From: Flavobacterium gelatinilyticum
GTDB lineage: Bacteria > Bacteroidota > Bacteroidia > Flavobacteriales > Flavobacteriaceae
Assembly: GCF_027111295.1 (NCBI RefSeq)
Contig: NZ_CP114287.1
Coordinates: 3,906,001-3,970,000, forward strand
Direction of reading: 5' to 3'
DNA length: 64,000 nt
Shown here: piece after piece, positions 33,735 to 42,068 of the stretch
Layout: each line of letters starts with the position of its first letter
How positions within the stretch are numbered: position 1 is the stretch's first letter
Notes under the pieces: model-generated
Database searches by the model: none
The model's input: only the letters and a program-made list of their open reading frames with translations
What the model was told of the DNA's origin: nothing
Program-made: the position numbers and the translations under genes

Positions 33735-36485
33735 TTAAAATTGGTAATTCATTCCCAATCCAAACGTCATTCCTTTTTTATAGTTAAATACTAGAACGTC
33801 TCCTCCGGCATTTTCCTGAACTCTTTTAAATTCTGGATTTAAAAGGTTTCTTGCGCCAAAATCAATTCCAAAGTTTTTGTTGAGTTTAGTTTTAAAGATA
33901 AGATCTAAAGATCCCATCGCTTTATCTACTAAATTCCCTTTCCCTTCGTTTCCAATAGCATAAAGTTTGTCAGAATAATGGTTATAAGCTAATGTTGCCA
34001 TAATTCCAGAATCGTTTCTAAAGTTTTTAGTGTACGATAGGTCAGTATTCAAGATCAAATCAGAAGCTCCTGTAAAACCAGAACTGGTGTCTGTAGTGTT
34101 AATAGCTAGTTGTCCTTTTGTTTCAGTGCTCACTTTATCACGATCAAGATCTTGATGTGTTTTCATTAAAGAAGCATTAAACCCGAAAGATAATTTGTTA
34201 GTGTATTCTCCTTCAATTTCGAAAATATTTTTTCTTGCTTCCAATTCAACTCCATAAGCATAACCTGTATCTCCAATATTCACAAAAGAAATATCATTTG
34301 TAGCAGAGGCAACAATGATTTGGTTAATAGGGTCTAAAATATACTTTCCGAAAGCAGTAACAGAGAATAACTCATCGCTTTTTGGGAACATCTCCCATTT
34401 TAAGTCAACATTGTAATTTTGTGAAGGGTATAAACTTGGATTACCAATTACAGATTCCATTACATCTTCATAAATGAACAAAGCACGTTCTTTAAATTGT
34501 GGCAGTGTATAGGTTTTACTACCCGCAAAACGAAGATTTTGTTTTTCGTTTAATGCATATTTTAAGATAATACTTGGTAAAAATTCATTTCTCTCGAAAG
34601 TATTTGTTCCTCCTTCTGCATCAAACTGTGTTCTCCAGTTAACTGTTTGAGAAATTCTTTCATATCTAACTCCAAGGACAGAGCTTAATTTGTCAGAGAA
34701 TTTATATTCGATATTACCAAATCCTGCGTGTATATTTTGCTCACCTTCGTAAGTTTGCGGAGTCATTCCTGCAAAAGCAGAAATTGTGAATAAACCGTTA
34801 CTGTAATTTGTCTGATTAAAAAATGCATCTAAATTATTTGGATCTACACTTGTATTTTGTCCAGTCTGACTTACGCTAAAGTTAAACTGAATCGCCTCGA
34901 ATTCACGTTTTTTAAATCTACCATTATAACCGGCTGTTATTTTTCCTTTAGACTCACCGCTTTCTTTATCTCCCAGTTTGTAACTAAAGGCTAGATTAGC
35001 AGCAGTTTCATTTTCTGTAAGATCCTGGAAATACCTTTGGTTATCGGTGGCAGTTCTTTGAGCAATTGTATAAATATTTGTTGTAGGATCGTGGAACATT
35101 TTGTTTTGTATTCTGTCTGGCATATTACCTTTTACAGTGTTGTATGAAAGACCCCAGTCCAAATCAATTTTATCAGTTAATTTGTCATTTCCTAAAAGTT
35201 GATTGATATAAACGGTATTTTGCATGAATGTTCCTCTTTGAATGTATAGGTTCCCGTCTGCATTATCAAAATCACGATCACTTCCATAATAAGTATCCAT
35301 AGTTTGTTCAGATGAATTAACGAACAAAAAGTTATAGCCGATTTTGTGGTTCTTGTTCAAACGATAATTAGCGTTGAACATTCCGGTAGTGTTTGTGTTA
35401 TAAGTGAATTTTTCTTGTTGGAAAGATTTTAATGATGCATCCTGAGCATTTACGCTTCTGGTTAGTCCTTCTCTAAACTCGTAGCCATTTCCAAAACCTG
35501 CAGTAGCAAAAAGACTTAGTTTTCCTTCTTCGCCAATGTTGAAAGTTTTACCTGCTTTTAGGTTGAAGTTTCCTCCAAATGGAGCTTCTTTTTTTGGATT
35601 TAAACTGTTTTCAAAATTATAACCTGTTAATGGGTTGTTAGGAACTCCATAAGAAACAAAACCGGTTTTGTTAGGACCTTGCTGCAATATAAAGTTGCCG
35701 GCATTTTGTACAGCATTTGTGTTAACTTTAGATCCTAATGAGATTTCAAACATCCCGTTTCCACGGTAATCTTTAGATACGATATCTACATTTCCTCCTG
35801 CAAAATCACCATACATTTTTGAGCTGTATGATTTGTCAATAGAAATGTATTCTACAATGTCAGTAGAAAAAAGATCAAGCGCAATGTTCTTTTTTTGCGG
35901 GTCATTCGATGGAACCGGTAATCCGTTCATCGAAGTAGAGTTGTAACGGTCGCCTAATCCTCTTACAAAAACGTTGTTGCTTCCTTCCTGTTTAGAAACT
36001 CCCGATGTTTTAGCTACAGCAGCAGCTACGTCGCCAACACCTTTTCTTGATAATTCCTGCGCACCAATAGATTGTTTGATGTCAACCGCATTTTTTTGTT
36101 CCAATAATAATGCTGATTCTTTTTGTTTATTAACAGCAGATGATTTTACCACTACATCTTTTAAAGTAAAACTCCCTGAAGACAGTCCCTGGTTGACTAC
36201 CACAGTTTCGTTTGCTTTTACGGTAACCGGAGCTTCTTTAGATTCATATCCTAAAAAGCTAAAAATCAAAGTATAGTTTCCCGGATTTACACTTAAAGAA
36301 TATTTCCCGTCAACGTCGGTATTTACGCTAATGTTCGTACCTTTAACTAAAACATTTGCAAAAGGCAGCGGGTCGTTGTTCATTTCCTTGTCGGTTAAAA
36401 CGCCAGAAATTGTACCTTTGTTTTGCGCGATCGAAATCGTACAAATAAATAATGCAATAAATAGAAATCTTAATTTGAATTTCAT
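33735..36485 (-). CDS. TonB-dependent receptor with carboxypeptidase-like N-terminal domain
   Basis: Encodes 916 residues. Signal peptide (IALFICTISIAQ), then a CarboxypepD_reg-like domain (about 24-110: GTISGVLTDKEMNNDPLPFA, LIFSFLGYESKEAPVTV), a plug (about 125-240: SIGAQELSRKGVGDVAAAVA, VFVRGLGDRYNSTSMNGLP) and a long barrel ending MTFGLGMNYQF. The first two parts are as in SusC-type receptors. No SusD is adjacent; the next gene downstream encodes a different surface lipoprotein. Its promoter carries five Pho-box-like units and it is divergent from a PhoB-like regulator, so it is probably induced by phosphate starvation. The transported ligand is unknown. Confidence 0.9.
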   Translation of the reverse strand: MKFKLRFLFIALFICTISIAQNKGTISGVLTDKEMNNDPLPFANVLVKGTNISVNTDVDGKYSLSVNPGNYTLIFSFLGYESKEAPVTVKANETVVVNQGLSSGSFTLKDVVVKSSAVNKQKESALLLEQKNAVDIKQSIGAQELSRKGVGDVAAAVAKTSGVSKQEGSNNVFVRGLGDRYNSTSMNGLPVPSNDPQKKNIALDLFSTDIVEYISIDKSYSSKMYGDFAGGNVDIVSKDYRGNGMFEISLGSKVNTNAVQNAGNFILQQGPNKTGFVSYGVPNNPLTGYNFENSLNPKKEAPFGGNFNLKAGKTFNIGEEGKLSLFATAGFGNGYEFREGLTRSVNAQDASLKSFQQEKFTYNTNTTGMFNANYRLNKNHKIGYNFLFVNSSEQTMDTYYGSDRDFDNADGNLYIQRGTFMQNTVYINQLLGNDKLTDKIDLDWGLSYNTVKGNMPDRIQNKMFHDPTTNIYTIAQRTATDNQRYFQDLTENETAANLAFSYKLGDKESGESKGKITAGYNGRFKKREFEAIQFNFSVSQTGQNTSVDPNNLDAFFNQTNYSNGLFTISAFAGMTPQTYEGEQNIHAGFGNIEYKFSDKLSSVLGVRYERISQTVNWRTQFDAEGGTNTFERNEFLPSIILKYALNEKQNLRFAGSKTYTLPQFKERALFIYEDVMESVIGNPSLYPSQNYNVDLKWEMFPKSDELFSVTAFGKYILDPINQIIVASATNDISFVNIGDTGYAYGVELEARKNIFEIEGEYTNKLSFGFNASLMKTHQDLDRDKVSTETKGQLAINTTDTSSGFTGASDLILNTDLSYTKNFRNDSGIMATLAYNHYSDKLYAIGNEGKGNLVDKAMGSLDLIFKTKLNKNFGIDFGARNLLNPEFKRVQENAGGDVLVFNYKKGMTFGLGMNYQF

Positions 36486-36514
36486 TAGTGTGTTGTGTTT
36501 AATTTATTTTTGTG

Positions 36515-36522
36515 CAAAGAAA
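36515..36522 (-). promoter_or_regulatory. -7-like element of the TonB receptor gene
   Basis: TTTCTTTG on the minus strand, 15 nt downstream of the Pho-box-like array and 29 nt before the ATG. It departs from TAnnTTTG at the second base, as expected for an activated promoter. Confidence 0.45.
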
Positions 36523-36537
36523 GAACCGCGCTGTGAA

Positions 36538-36592
36538 GTCCATGTTACGTACTTGTTATGTTTTTGTGTTGTTAAGATTATCAAATTGTTAC
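36538..36592 (-). promoter_or_regulatory. Pho-box-like array upstream of the TonB receptor gene
   Basis: On the minus strand five consecutive 11-nt units read GTAACAATTTG, ATAATCTTAAC, AACACAAAAAC, ATAACAAGTAC and GTAACATGGAC. The array shares the TAACA core, the 11-nt spacing and the distance to the -7 element with the array at 33648-33702. Confidence 0.65.
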
Positions 36593-36718
36593 GAGATTAA
36601 ATTACCGTTAACACTAATTTTTAAAGGTTCATTTGTTACTATATTTACCCCGTGAAATAAAAAACATCGGATAAATAATTCAGAATATTTGATGTAAAAA
36701 TCTCAATTTTTGCTATTT

Positions 36719-37402
36719 ATGAAAAAAACACAAACTAAGATTTTATTAGTTGACGACGAACCGGATATCTTAGAGATCGTTGGCTATAACCTTGCTCAGG
36801 AAGGCTACCAGATTGTTACAGCTTCTAATGGAAAAGATGCTATAGCAAAGGCTCAGAAGGAATTACCGGAATTAATTATTATGGACGTGATGATGGCAGA
36901 AATGGATGGAATGGAAGCTTGTGAACACATTAGAAAAATTCCTGAACTAAATAATGTTATCATAACATTCCTTACAGCGAGAAGCGAGGATTATTCGCAA
37001 GTAGCTGGTTTTGACGCTGGTGCTGATGACTATATTACCAAACCAATAAAACCAAAATTATTGGTATCCAAAGTAAAGGCTTTGTTAAGAAGGTTAAAAG
37101 AACAGGAAGTCGTTACAGATACTATAAATGTTGGCGGAATCGAGATTAACCGCGAAGAATATAAGATCATAAAAGGCAATGTAGAAATTGCACTTCCAAG
37201 AAAAGAATTCGAATTATTTTATTTGTTAGCTTCAAAACCGGGTAAAGTTTTTAAAAGAGACGAAATCCTTGATAAAGTATGGGGTAATGAAGTTGTAGTA
37301 GGAGGAAGAACAATTGATGTTCATATCAGAAAACTACGCGAAAAAATAGGAGAAGACCTTTTTAAAACCATAAAAGGAGTTGGTTACAAATTTGAAGTTT
37401 AA
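36719..37402 (+). CDS. PhoB/OmpR-family response regulator
   Basis: Encodes 227 residues from the ATG at 36719; the TTG nine bases upstream is less likely. Receiver domain: acidic residues in LLVDDEPDILEI, phosphoacceptor Asp56 in LIIMDVMMAEMDG, and the switch lysine in DDYITKPIKPK. The C-terminal winged helix (LPRKEFELFYLLASKPGKVF, RDEILDKVWGNEVVVGGRTI, DVHIRKLREKIGED) is of OmpR/PhoB type. The next gene is a PhoR-like kinase, and Pho-box-like arrays flank the locus, so it is probably the phosphate-response regulator. Divergent from the TonB receptor gene. Confidence 0.88.
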   Translation: MKKTQTKILLVDDEPDILEIVGYNLAQEGYQIVTASNGKDAIAKAQKELPELIIMDVMMAEMDGMEACEHIRKIPELNNVIITFLTARSEDYSQVAGFDAGADDYITKPIKPKLLVSKVKALLRRLKEQEVVTDTINVGGIEINREEYKIIKGNVEIALPRKEFELFYLLASKPGKVFKRDEILDKVWGNEVVVGGRTIDVHIRKLREKIGEDLFKTIKGVGYKFEV

Positions 37403-37468
37403 AGCGTTCCGTAAATTTTGAACATATAGTAAATAAGTTCATTTAATTTATAGTGCTTAATTTTATAA

Positions 37469-37517
37469 AAAAGCTCATTTTTGTCAAAGTTCAGAACTTT
37501 GATAAAGATGGGCTTTT
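37469..37517 (+). terminator. Hairpin between the regulator and kinase genes
   Basis: AAAAGCTCAT (37469-37478) pairs with ATGGGCTTTT (37508-37517), and an inner TCAAAGTT/AACTTTGA stem continues it. The following T run is weak, so it may attenuate rather than stop transcription between the two genes. Confidence 0.5.
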
Positions 37518-37619
37518 CAAAATTATTATTTATTGCCAAAAAGAGTTATTTTTAAACAGACTTATATCACGGTATAGTCAGGAATAAATTCTTAACGGTT
37601 TTATTATTTTAGATATTTC

Positions 37620-38708
37620 ATGAAAATTAATTTTAAAAAAACATACAAATTTGCGATCAAGTCGGCATTGTATATCAGTCTGTTCGCAACTGGATTTGTG
37701 CTGATGTTATTGTCTTTGTTTTATAAGGCTCAGGAACTGAAACATCAAATAGCATTTGGAATAGTTTTCATAATTATCATTTATATATTCTCGTTTTTGG
37801 TTTTACAGTACCGTGTAGAACGATTTATATACAGACGAGTAAAGAAAATTTACGATGAGGTTTCGCTTTTAGAATCTACAACCCTTATCAATCAGCCTAT
37901 AAATACGGATATGGAAACGCTTTCGCGCGAAGTGAAAAAGTTTGCCACCGATAAAAAACTGGAAATCGAGATGCTCGAAATTCGTGAGCAGTATAGAAGA
38001 GAGTTTCTCGGAAACGTTTCGCACGAATTAAAAACACCGCTGTTTACCGTTCAGGGGTATGTTTCGACTTTGCTTGATGGTGCAATGGATGATAAACACA
38101 TCCGAAAAAAATATTTAAAGCGTGCCGAAAAAGGAGTAGAGCGTCTTATATATATAGTAGAAGATCTTGATATGATTACGAAACTCGAATCTGGTGATTT
38201 GGATTTAGTAATGACTGACTTTGATATCGTGGAGCTGATTCAGAACGTTTTTGATTTATTGGAAATGAAAGCCGATAAAAAGAAAATCAGACTGGCCTTT
38301 GAAAGCAAAAATGTACAATCGGTTATTGTACGTGGTGATCAGGACAGAATCCAGCAGGTATTGGAAAACCTGGTTGTAAATTCTATTAAATACGGAAAAG
38401 AAGGCGGTTTAACAGAAGTAGGCGTAGTAAACCTTACCAAGAAAAAAGTCTTAATACGTATTAGCGATAACGGAGAAGGGGTTGAAAAACAAAATATCCC
38501 GAGACTTTTTGAGCGTTTTTACAGAGTTGATAAAAGCGGTACACGTTCAGAAGGAGGTTCCGGTCTTGGTCTGGCAATTGTAAAGCATATTATCGAAGCA
38601 CATAAAGAGAAAGTATATGTAGAAAGTGAATTCGGAATAGGGTCAGAGTTCTCTTTTACACTCGAAAAAGCCTATAAAATTCAAAAACCCGAAGTTAAAA
38701 AATCGTAA
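37620..38708 (+). CDS. PhoR-like sensor histidine kinase
   Basis: Encodes 362 residues. Two membrane segments near residues 15-35 and 43-63 have almost no periplasmic loop between them, as in kinases that sense inside the membrane or through a partner transporter. Then come a linker, the HisKA box REFLGNVSHELKTPLFTVQG with His135, and the HATPase domain (QVLENLVVNSIKYGKEGG, RISDNGEGVEKQNI, RLFERFYRVDKSGTRSEGGS, GLGLAIVKHIIEAH). This HAMP-less short architecture matches PhoR-like kinases. It lies 217 nt downstream of the PhoB-like gene, separated by a hairpin, and precedes a phosphate-porin gene. Confidence 0.88.
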   Translation: MKINFKKTYKFAIKSALYISLFATGFVLMLLSLFYKAQELKHQIAFGIVFIIIIYIFSFLVLQYRVERFIYRRVKKIYDEVSLLESTTLINQPINTDMETLSREVKKFATDKKLEIEMLEIREQYRREFLGNVSHELKTPLFTVQGYVSTLLDGAMDDKHIRKKYLKRAEKGVERLIYIVEDLDMITKLESGDLDLVMTDFDIVELIQNVFDLLEMKADKKKIRLAFESKNVQSVIVRGDQDRIQQVLENLVVNSIKYGKEGGLTEVGVVNLTKKKVLIRISDNGEGVEKQNIPRLFERFYRVDKSGTRSEGGSGLGLAIVKHIIEAHKEKVYVESEFGIGSEFSFTLEKAYKIQKPEVKKS

Positions 38709-38774
38709 CCTGCTTTTTGCTATAAGGCTGAAAACAGGTGCTTTTAACAATAAATCAACTTACGGATTTTGTCC

Positions 38775-38829
38775 GTAACATTAAATTTTTATTATAGTAA
38801 CATCTTGTTAATGATTTATTAACATAGGT
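38775..38829 (+). promoter_or_regulatory. Pho-box-like array upstream of the porin gene
   Basis: Five 11-nt registers read GTAACATTAAA, TTTTTATTATA, GTAACATCTTG, TTAATGATTTA and TTAACATAGGT. TAACAT recurs exactly every 22 nt. A CATCTTTG -7-like element (38834-38841) follows. Confidence 0.65.
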
Positions 38830-38871
38830 GGTACATCTTTGCATCCTGAAATTAAGGGAATTCGAGAAAGA

Positions 38872-40170
38872 ATGATAAAAAGATTAATATTAGCCGTTTT
38901 AATACTTAGTACTGCCGCTTTAAATGCGCAGGAATTAAATAAACAGGATGTAAAAAACGAAGTAATGCGTATTTTAGATTCTATTAATAAAGCAAAATTT
39001 CCAGATACCAATTCTGGAGTAAGTAATGTAGAAGAACATTGGTACGACAGGATTTCGCTTAGAGGTTATGGGCAGATTCGATACAACGGTTTGTTTTCTA
39101 CAAATGATAAAGTTTCCTGCGAGCAATGTGATAAATCCTGGGGAACCACTTCGACAGCACCGGATGCGAAGGCAAATAATGGATTATTTATCCGTCGTGC
39201 ACGTTTAATATTTTCGGGACAGGTTCACCCAAACGTATTCTTCTACTTCCAGCCCGATTTTGCCAGTTCTCCAAGTACAGGAGTTCAAAACTTTGTACAG
39301 ATTCGCGACTTGTATTTTGATCTTTCTTTTGATAAGAAAAAAGAATACCGCCTTCGTGTGGGACAGAGTAAAATTCCGTATGGTTTTGAAAACATGCAGT
39401 CTAGCGGGCAGCGTCTGGCTTTAGACCGTAATGATGCCATGAATAGTGCGATATTAAACGAGCGTGATTTAGGTTTGTTTTTTTACTGGGCACCGGCCGA
39501 AATTAGAAAACGTTTTGAAATGTTAGTAAAAGACGGATTCAAAGGTTCTGGTGATTTTGGAGTTTTTGCTTTTGGAGTTTATAACGGGCAAATTGCCAAT
39601 AAATTAGACGGAAACCGAGACTTAAATGTAGTAGCCAGAGTTACGTACCCTTTTGTTATAGGAAGCCAGATCATCGAGCCCGGAATTCAGGCTTATACCG
39701 GAAAATGGGCTTTTACGGGAGAAATCTCATCAGGCGTACAAGTCAATGACTCACAGTATGTAAAAGACCAGCGCGTAGGAGCAACCTTTGTTTTATACCC
39801 AAGACCATTCGGGATCCAGACAGAATATAACATTGGTACAGGACCGCGATACAATACGCTGACAAACCGTGTTGACGAAACTGACTTAAACGGTGGTTAC
39901 GTTTTGTTAAACTACAAATGGGATATTAAAAAGCAGATTATTTATCCTTTTGCCAAATTTCAATATTATGACGGAGGGAAAAAATATGAAAAAGATGCCA
40001 GAAGTTATGTCGTAAGAGACTACGAATTTGGTATCGAATGGCAGCCAATCAAAGCTTTTGAATTGACTGCAGAATATGTAATTGCCGACAGGACTTTTGA
40101 AGACAGCGCGCTTCCGGTAAACAGACAACAGGGAAATTTACTGAGACTTCAGGCGCAGTTTAATTTCTAA
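38872..40170 (+). CDS. OprO/OprP-type phosphate-selective porin
   Basis: Encodes 432 residues from MIKRLILAVLILSTAALNAQ (ATG at 38872); an upstream TTG lies inside the -7 promoter element and cannot be the start. After the signal peptide comes a short helical stretch, then the barrel (ISLRGYGQIRYNGLFS, GLFIRRARLIFSGQVHPNVF, YFQPDFASSP, RVGQSKIPYGFENMQSSGQR) ending LLRLQAQFNF. The family is Porin_O_P, anion-selective porins induced by low phosphate. The upstream Pho-box-like array and the PhoB/PhoR-like genes support that regulation here. The strand ends two bases before the convergent glycosyltransferase gene. Confidence 0.9.
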   Translation: MIKRLILAVLILSTAALNAQELNKQDVKNEVMRILDSINKAKFPDTNSGVSNVEEHWYDRISLRGYGQIRYNGLFSTNDKVSCEQCDKSWGTTSTAPDAKANNGLFIRRARLIFSGQVHPNVFFYFQPDFASSPSTGVQNFVQIRDLYFDLSFDKKKEYRLRVGQSKIPYGFENMQSSGQRLALDRNDAMNSAILNERDLGLFFYWAPAEIRKRFEMLVKDGFKGSGDFGVFAFGVYNGQIANKLDGNRDLNVVARVTYPFVIGSQIIEPGIQAYTGKWAFTGEISSGVQVNDSQYVKDQRVGATFVLYPRPFGIQTEYNIGTGPRYNTLTNRVDETDLNGGYVLLNYKWDIKKQIIYPFAKFQYYDGGKKYEKDARSYVVRDYEFGIEWQPIKAFELTAEYVIADRTFEDSALPVNRQQGNLLRLQAQFNF

Positions 40171-40172
40171 GA

Positions 40173-41243
40173 TTAGTCTTCAAATACAGTAAATAATGAA
40201 TCCCAGTCGATTGTGTTTTCAAATTGGGATAATCCTTGAAACGACTTTACTTTTGATAAATCATCAATCGTAAAGTCGTCTTGCATTGCGTAAGGTACAA
40301 GGTTCTCTTCCTGAAGTTTTATCGCCAGATATTCCTGTTCATATTGTCCCGGAGTTGGTATAAAAAATGCTTTTTTGCCCAGTTTGGCCAAATCCATAAC
40401 TGTGGTATAACCGGAACGGCAGAGTACAAATTCACTTTCGTTAAAAGTCTGCTCCAATTGTTTGGAGTTCATGAAATTATAATACGTAACATTTCCAGCC
40501 TGCCATTTTTCCTGTGTTTTTTCTACAATTCCCTGTACAAAAACGACTTTACCATTAAACCTGGCAGCTTCTTTTTGTAGTTTTTCATCCAGGAAAGTAC
40601 GTTGCGGTTCAGGACCGGAAAGAATAATCATTAAATCATATACTATTGGCGTTTCCTTTTTCTTCATTCTGCTCAAAGGACCAATATACTTCAGATTCAG
40701 TTCATTGGTTTTAAGATGTCCCAGATTACCGGTAAGATTAACCTCTCCGTCAGTATCAGGAACCCAGCACTGATTGTATTTTTTTATAAAATATTGATGA
40801 CATTTACTGGTAAACCAGGTGGTATTACCCGTCATGACATTCAACTGATGCGTCATAAATACAGAAGGCACTTTCTTGCTGAACACTCCCAGTCTGTTAT
40901 CCGAAATTATGCCGTCAATTCCGTGTTTTTTGATCCACGAATTCACCATTTTTTTCTCGTCCAGAATGGCCGTGATCATTTTAGGAAGATTTTTAATAAG
41001 CTTCCATTTAAAGTTTTTGCCATTCTTGGCATATTCAATATGATAAGAAGGTAATTCTAATGTCTGAATATACGGAAATTCCTTTTTTAATAAAGCCAGC
41101 GCAACACCATCAGAAGCAATAATAGGAATAAAATTGTTTTCTTGAAGCGCCTTAATTATAGGAATACATCTTGTGGCATGGCCTAGCCCCCAATTTAATG
41201 GAGCAACTAAAATAGTTTTGTTAGCAGAATAGTCAATGCTCAT
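40173..41243 (-). CDS. Glycosyltransferase with MurG-like (GT28) C-terminal domain
   Basis: Encodes 356 residues. The N terminus (ILVAPLNWGLGHATRCIPII, GHATR loop) and the C-terminal segment (EQTFNESEFVLCRSGYTTVM, DLAKLGKKAFFIPTPGQYEQ, EYLAIKLQEENL) are the acceptor and nucleotide-sugar sides of a GT-B fold. The CRSGYTTVMDL motif matches the family's donor-binding loop. There is no membrane segment. The sugar and acceptor are unknown; it is monocistronic, so context does not help. Confidence 0.8.
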   Translation of the reverse strand: MSIDYSANKTILVAPLNWGLGHATRCIPIIKALQENNFIPIIASDGVALALLKKEFPYIQTLELPSYHIEYAKNGKNFKWKLIKNLPKMITAILDEKKMVNSWIKKHGIDGIISDNRLGVFSKKVPSVFMTHQLNVMTGNTTWFTSKCHQYFIKKYNQCWVPDTDGEVNLTGNLGHLKTNELNLKYIGPLSRMKKKETPIVYDLMIILSGPEPQRTFLDEKLQKEAARFNGKVVFVQGIVEKTQEKWQAGNVTYYNFMNSKQLEQTFNESEFVLCRSGYTTVMDLAKLGKKAFFIPTPGQYEQEYLAIKLQEENLVPYAMQDDFTIDDLSKVKSFQGLSQFENTIDWDSLFTVFED

Positions 41244-41436
41244 AGTTTTTAACGCTTTTAAAAAAACGAAGATAAAGAAATATGCTTTTTATGTTATTTC
41301 GAACATATTACTAAATTATTAACTCTGAATACGCTCTAAGGCTTTGTTTTTCGTTAAAATCAATGTAGAAAAGTCAGTATTTGAAAATAAAGTTACTGAT
41401 ATGTTAAGGGCAATTTTGACTTGTTATTCTATTAAA

Positions 41437-41465
41437 ACAAAAAAGGAACTAAAAAATTAGTTCCT
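41437..41465 (-). terminator. Terminator of the Lys/Ala-rich protein gene
   Basis: AGGAACTAA (41444-41452) and TTAGTTCCT (41457-41465) form a perfect stem; on the minus strand it is followed by TTTTTGTTTT. Confidence 0.8.
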
Positions 41466-41489
41466 CTTAGTAGTGTTGTAAAAACGCTT

Positions 41490-42005
41490 TTAATCCTGAA
41501 TATAGGTTTTATTTCCGTTTTTGTTAATGTAATACTTCCCGCCTTTTGGTCCGGTGTATACTTTTTTACCGTTATATTCACCTGTAACTTTGTCAGCAGT
41601 TTTTGGTGCTTTTTCATTAGTTTCTTTTAAAGTCTTTGCAGCCGTTTTTTTAGTTGCTGTAGCATCTTTTTTAGCCGCTTTACTTGCTGCATCAGCTTTG
41701 GCCTCTGTCTTTTTTACATCTGCTTTTGTGCTGGCTTCTTTGGAATCTTTTTTTGCTTTGGCTGCATCACTTTTAGATTTCGCGGCATCTTTTGTGGCTT
41801 TCGCCGATGCGTCAGCTGCTTTATCGGCTGCTTTTTTCGATTTGTCAGCTTCCTTTTTGGCATCAGTTGCGGCTTTGTCTGCCTTAGCTTTTGCTTTTTT
41901 TGCTGCCGTTTCAGATTTTGCTTTTGTTTCTTTTGCTGTACTTTCCTGAGCATAGAAATTAGTAGAGAAAACTACTAAAAAACAGATTAATACGAATTTT
42001 TTCAT
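41490..42005 (-). CDS. Secreted Lys/Ala-rich protein with PBCV-type basic adaptor-like end
   Basis: Encodes 171 residues. Signal peptide (MKKFVLICFLVVFSTNFYAQ), then about 120 residues made mostly of Ala, Lys, Asp and Ser (AKAKADKAATDAKKEADKSK), which should form long charged helices like histone H1-type tails. The end is a compact motif, VYTGPKGGKYYINKNGNK, resembling the short basic adaptor repeat described from chlorovirus proteins and also seen at the ends of some bacterial proteins. Strong bias toward GCN and AAA codons also creates a long false frame on the opposite strand. Envelope or DNA binding is possible; the role is unknown. Confidence 0.72.
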   Translation of the reverse strand: MKKFVLICFLVVFSTNFYAQESTAKETKAKSETAAKKAKAKADKAATDAKKEADKSKKAADKAADASAKATKDAAKSKSDAAKAKKDSKEASTKADVKKTEAKADAASKAAKKDATATKKTAAKTLKETNEKAPKTADKVTGEYNGKKVYTGPKGGKYYINKNGNKTYIQD

Positions 42006-42068
42006 GGTGGTTACAGTTTAAATTTCTTATTAAAAGTAATCAATTAATCAATATGTTGTTCGAGCCCG

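Noticed and set aside
41554..41949. 131-codon frame on the plus strand, rich in Ala, Ser and Phe
   Set aside because: It is the reverse complement of the repetitive Ala/Lys codons of the real minus-strand gene, with no start signal or known domain.
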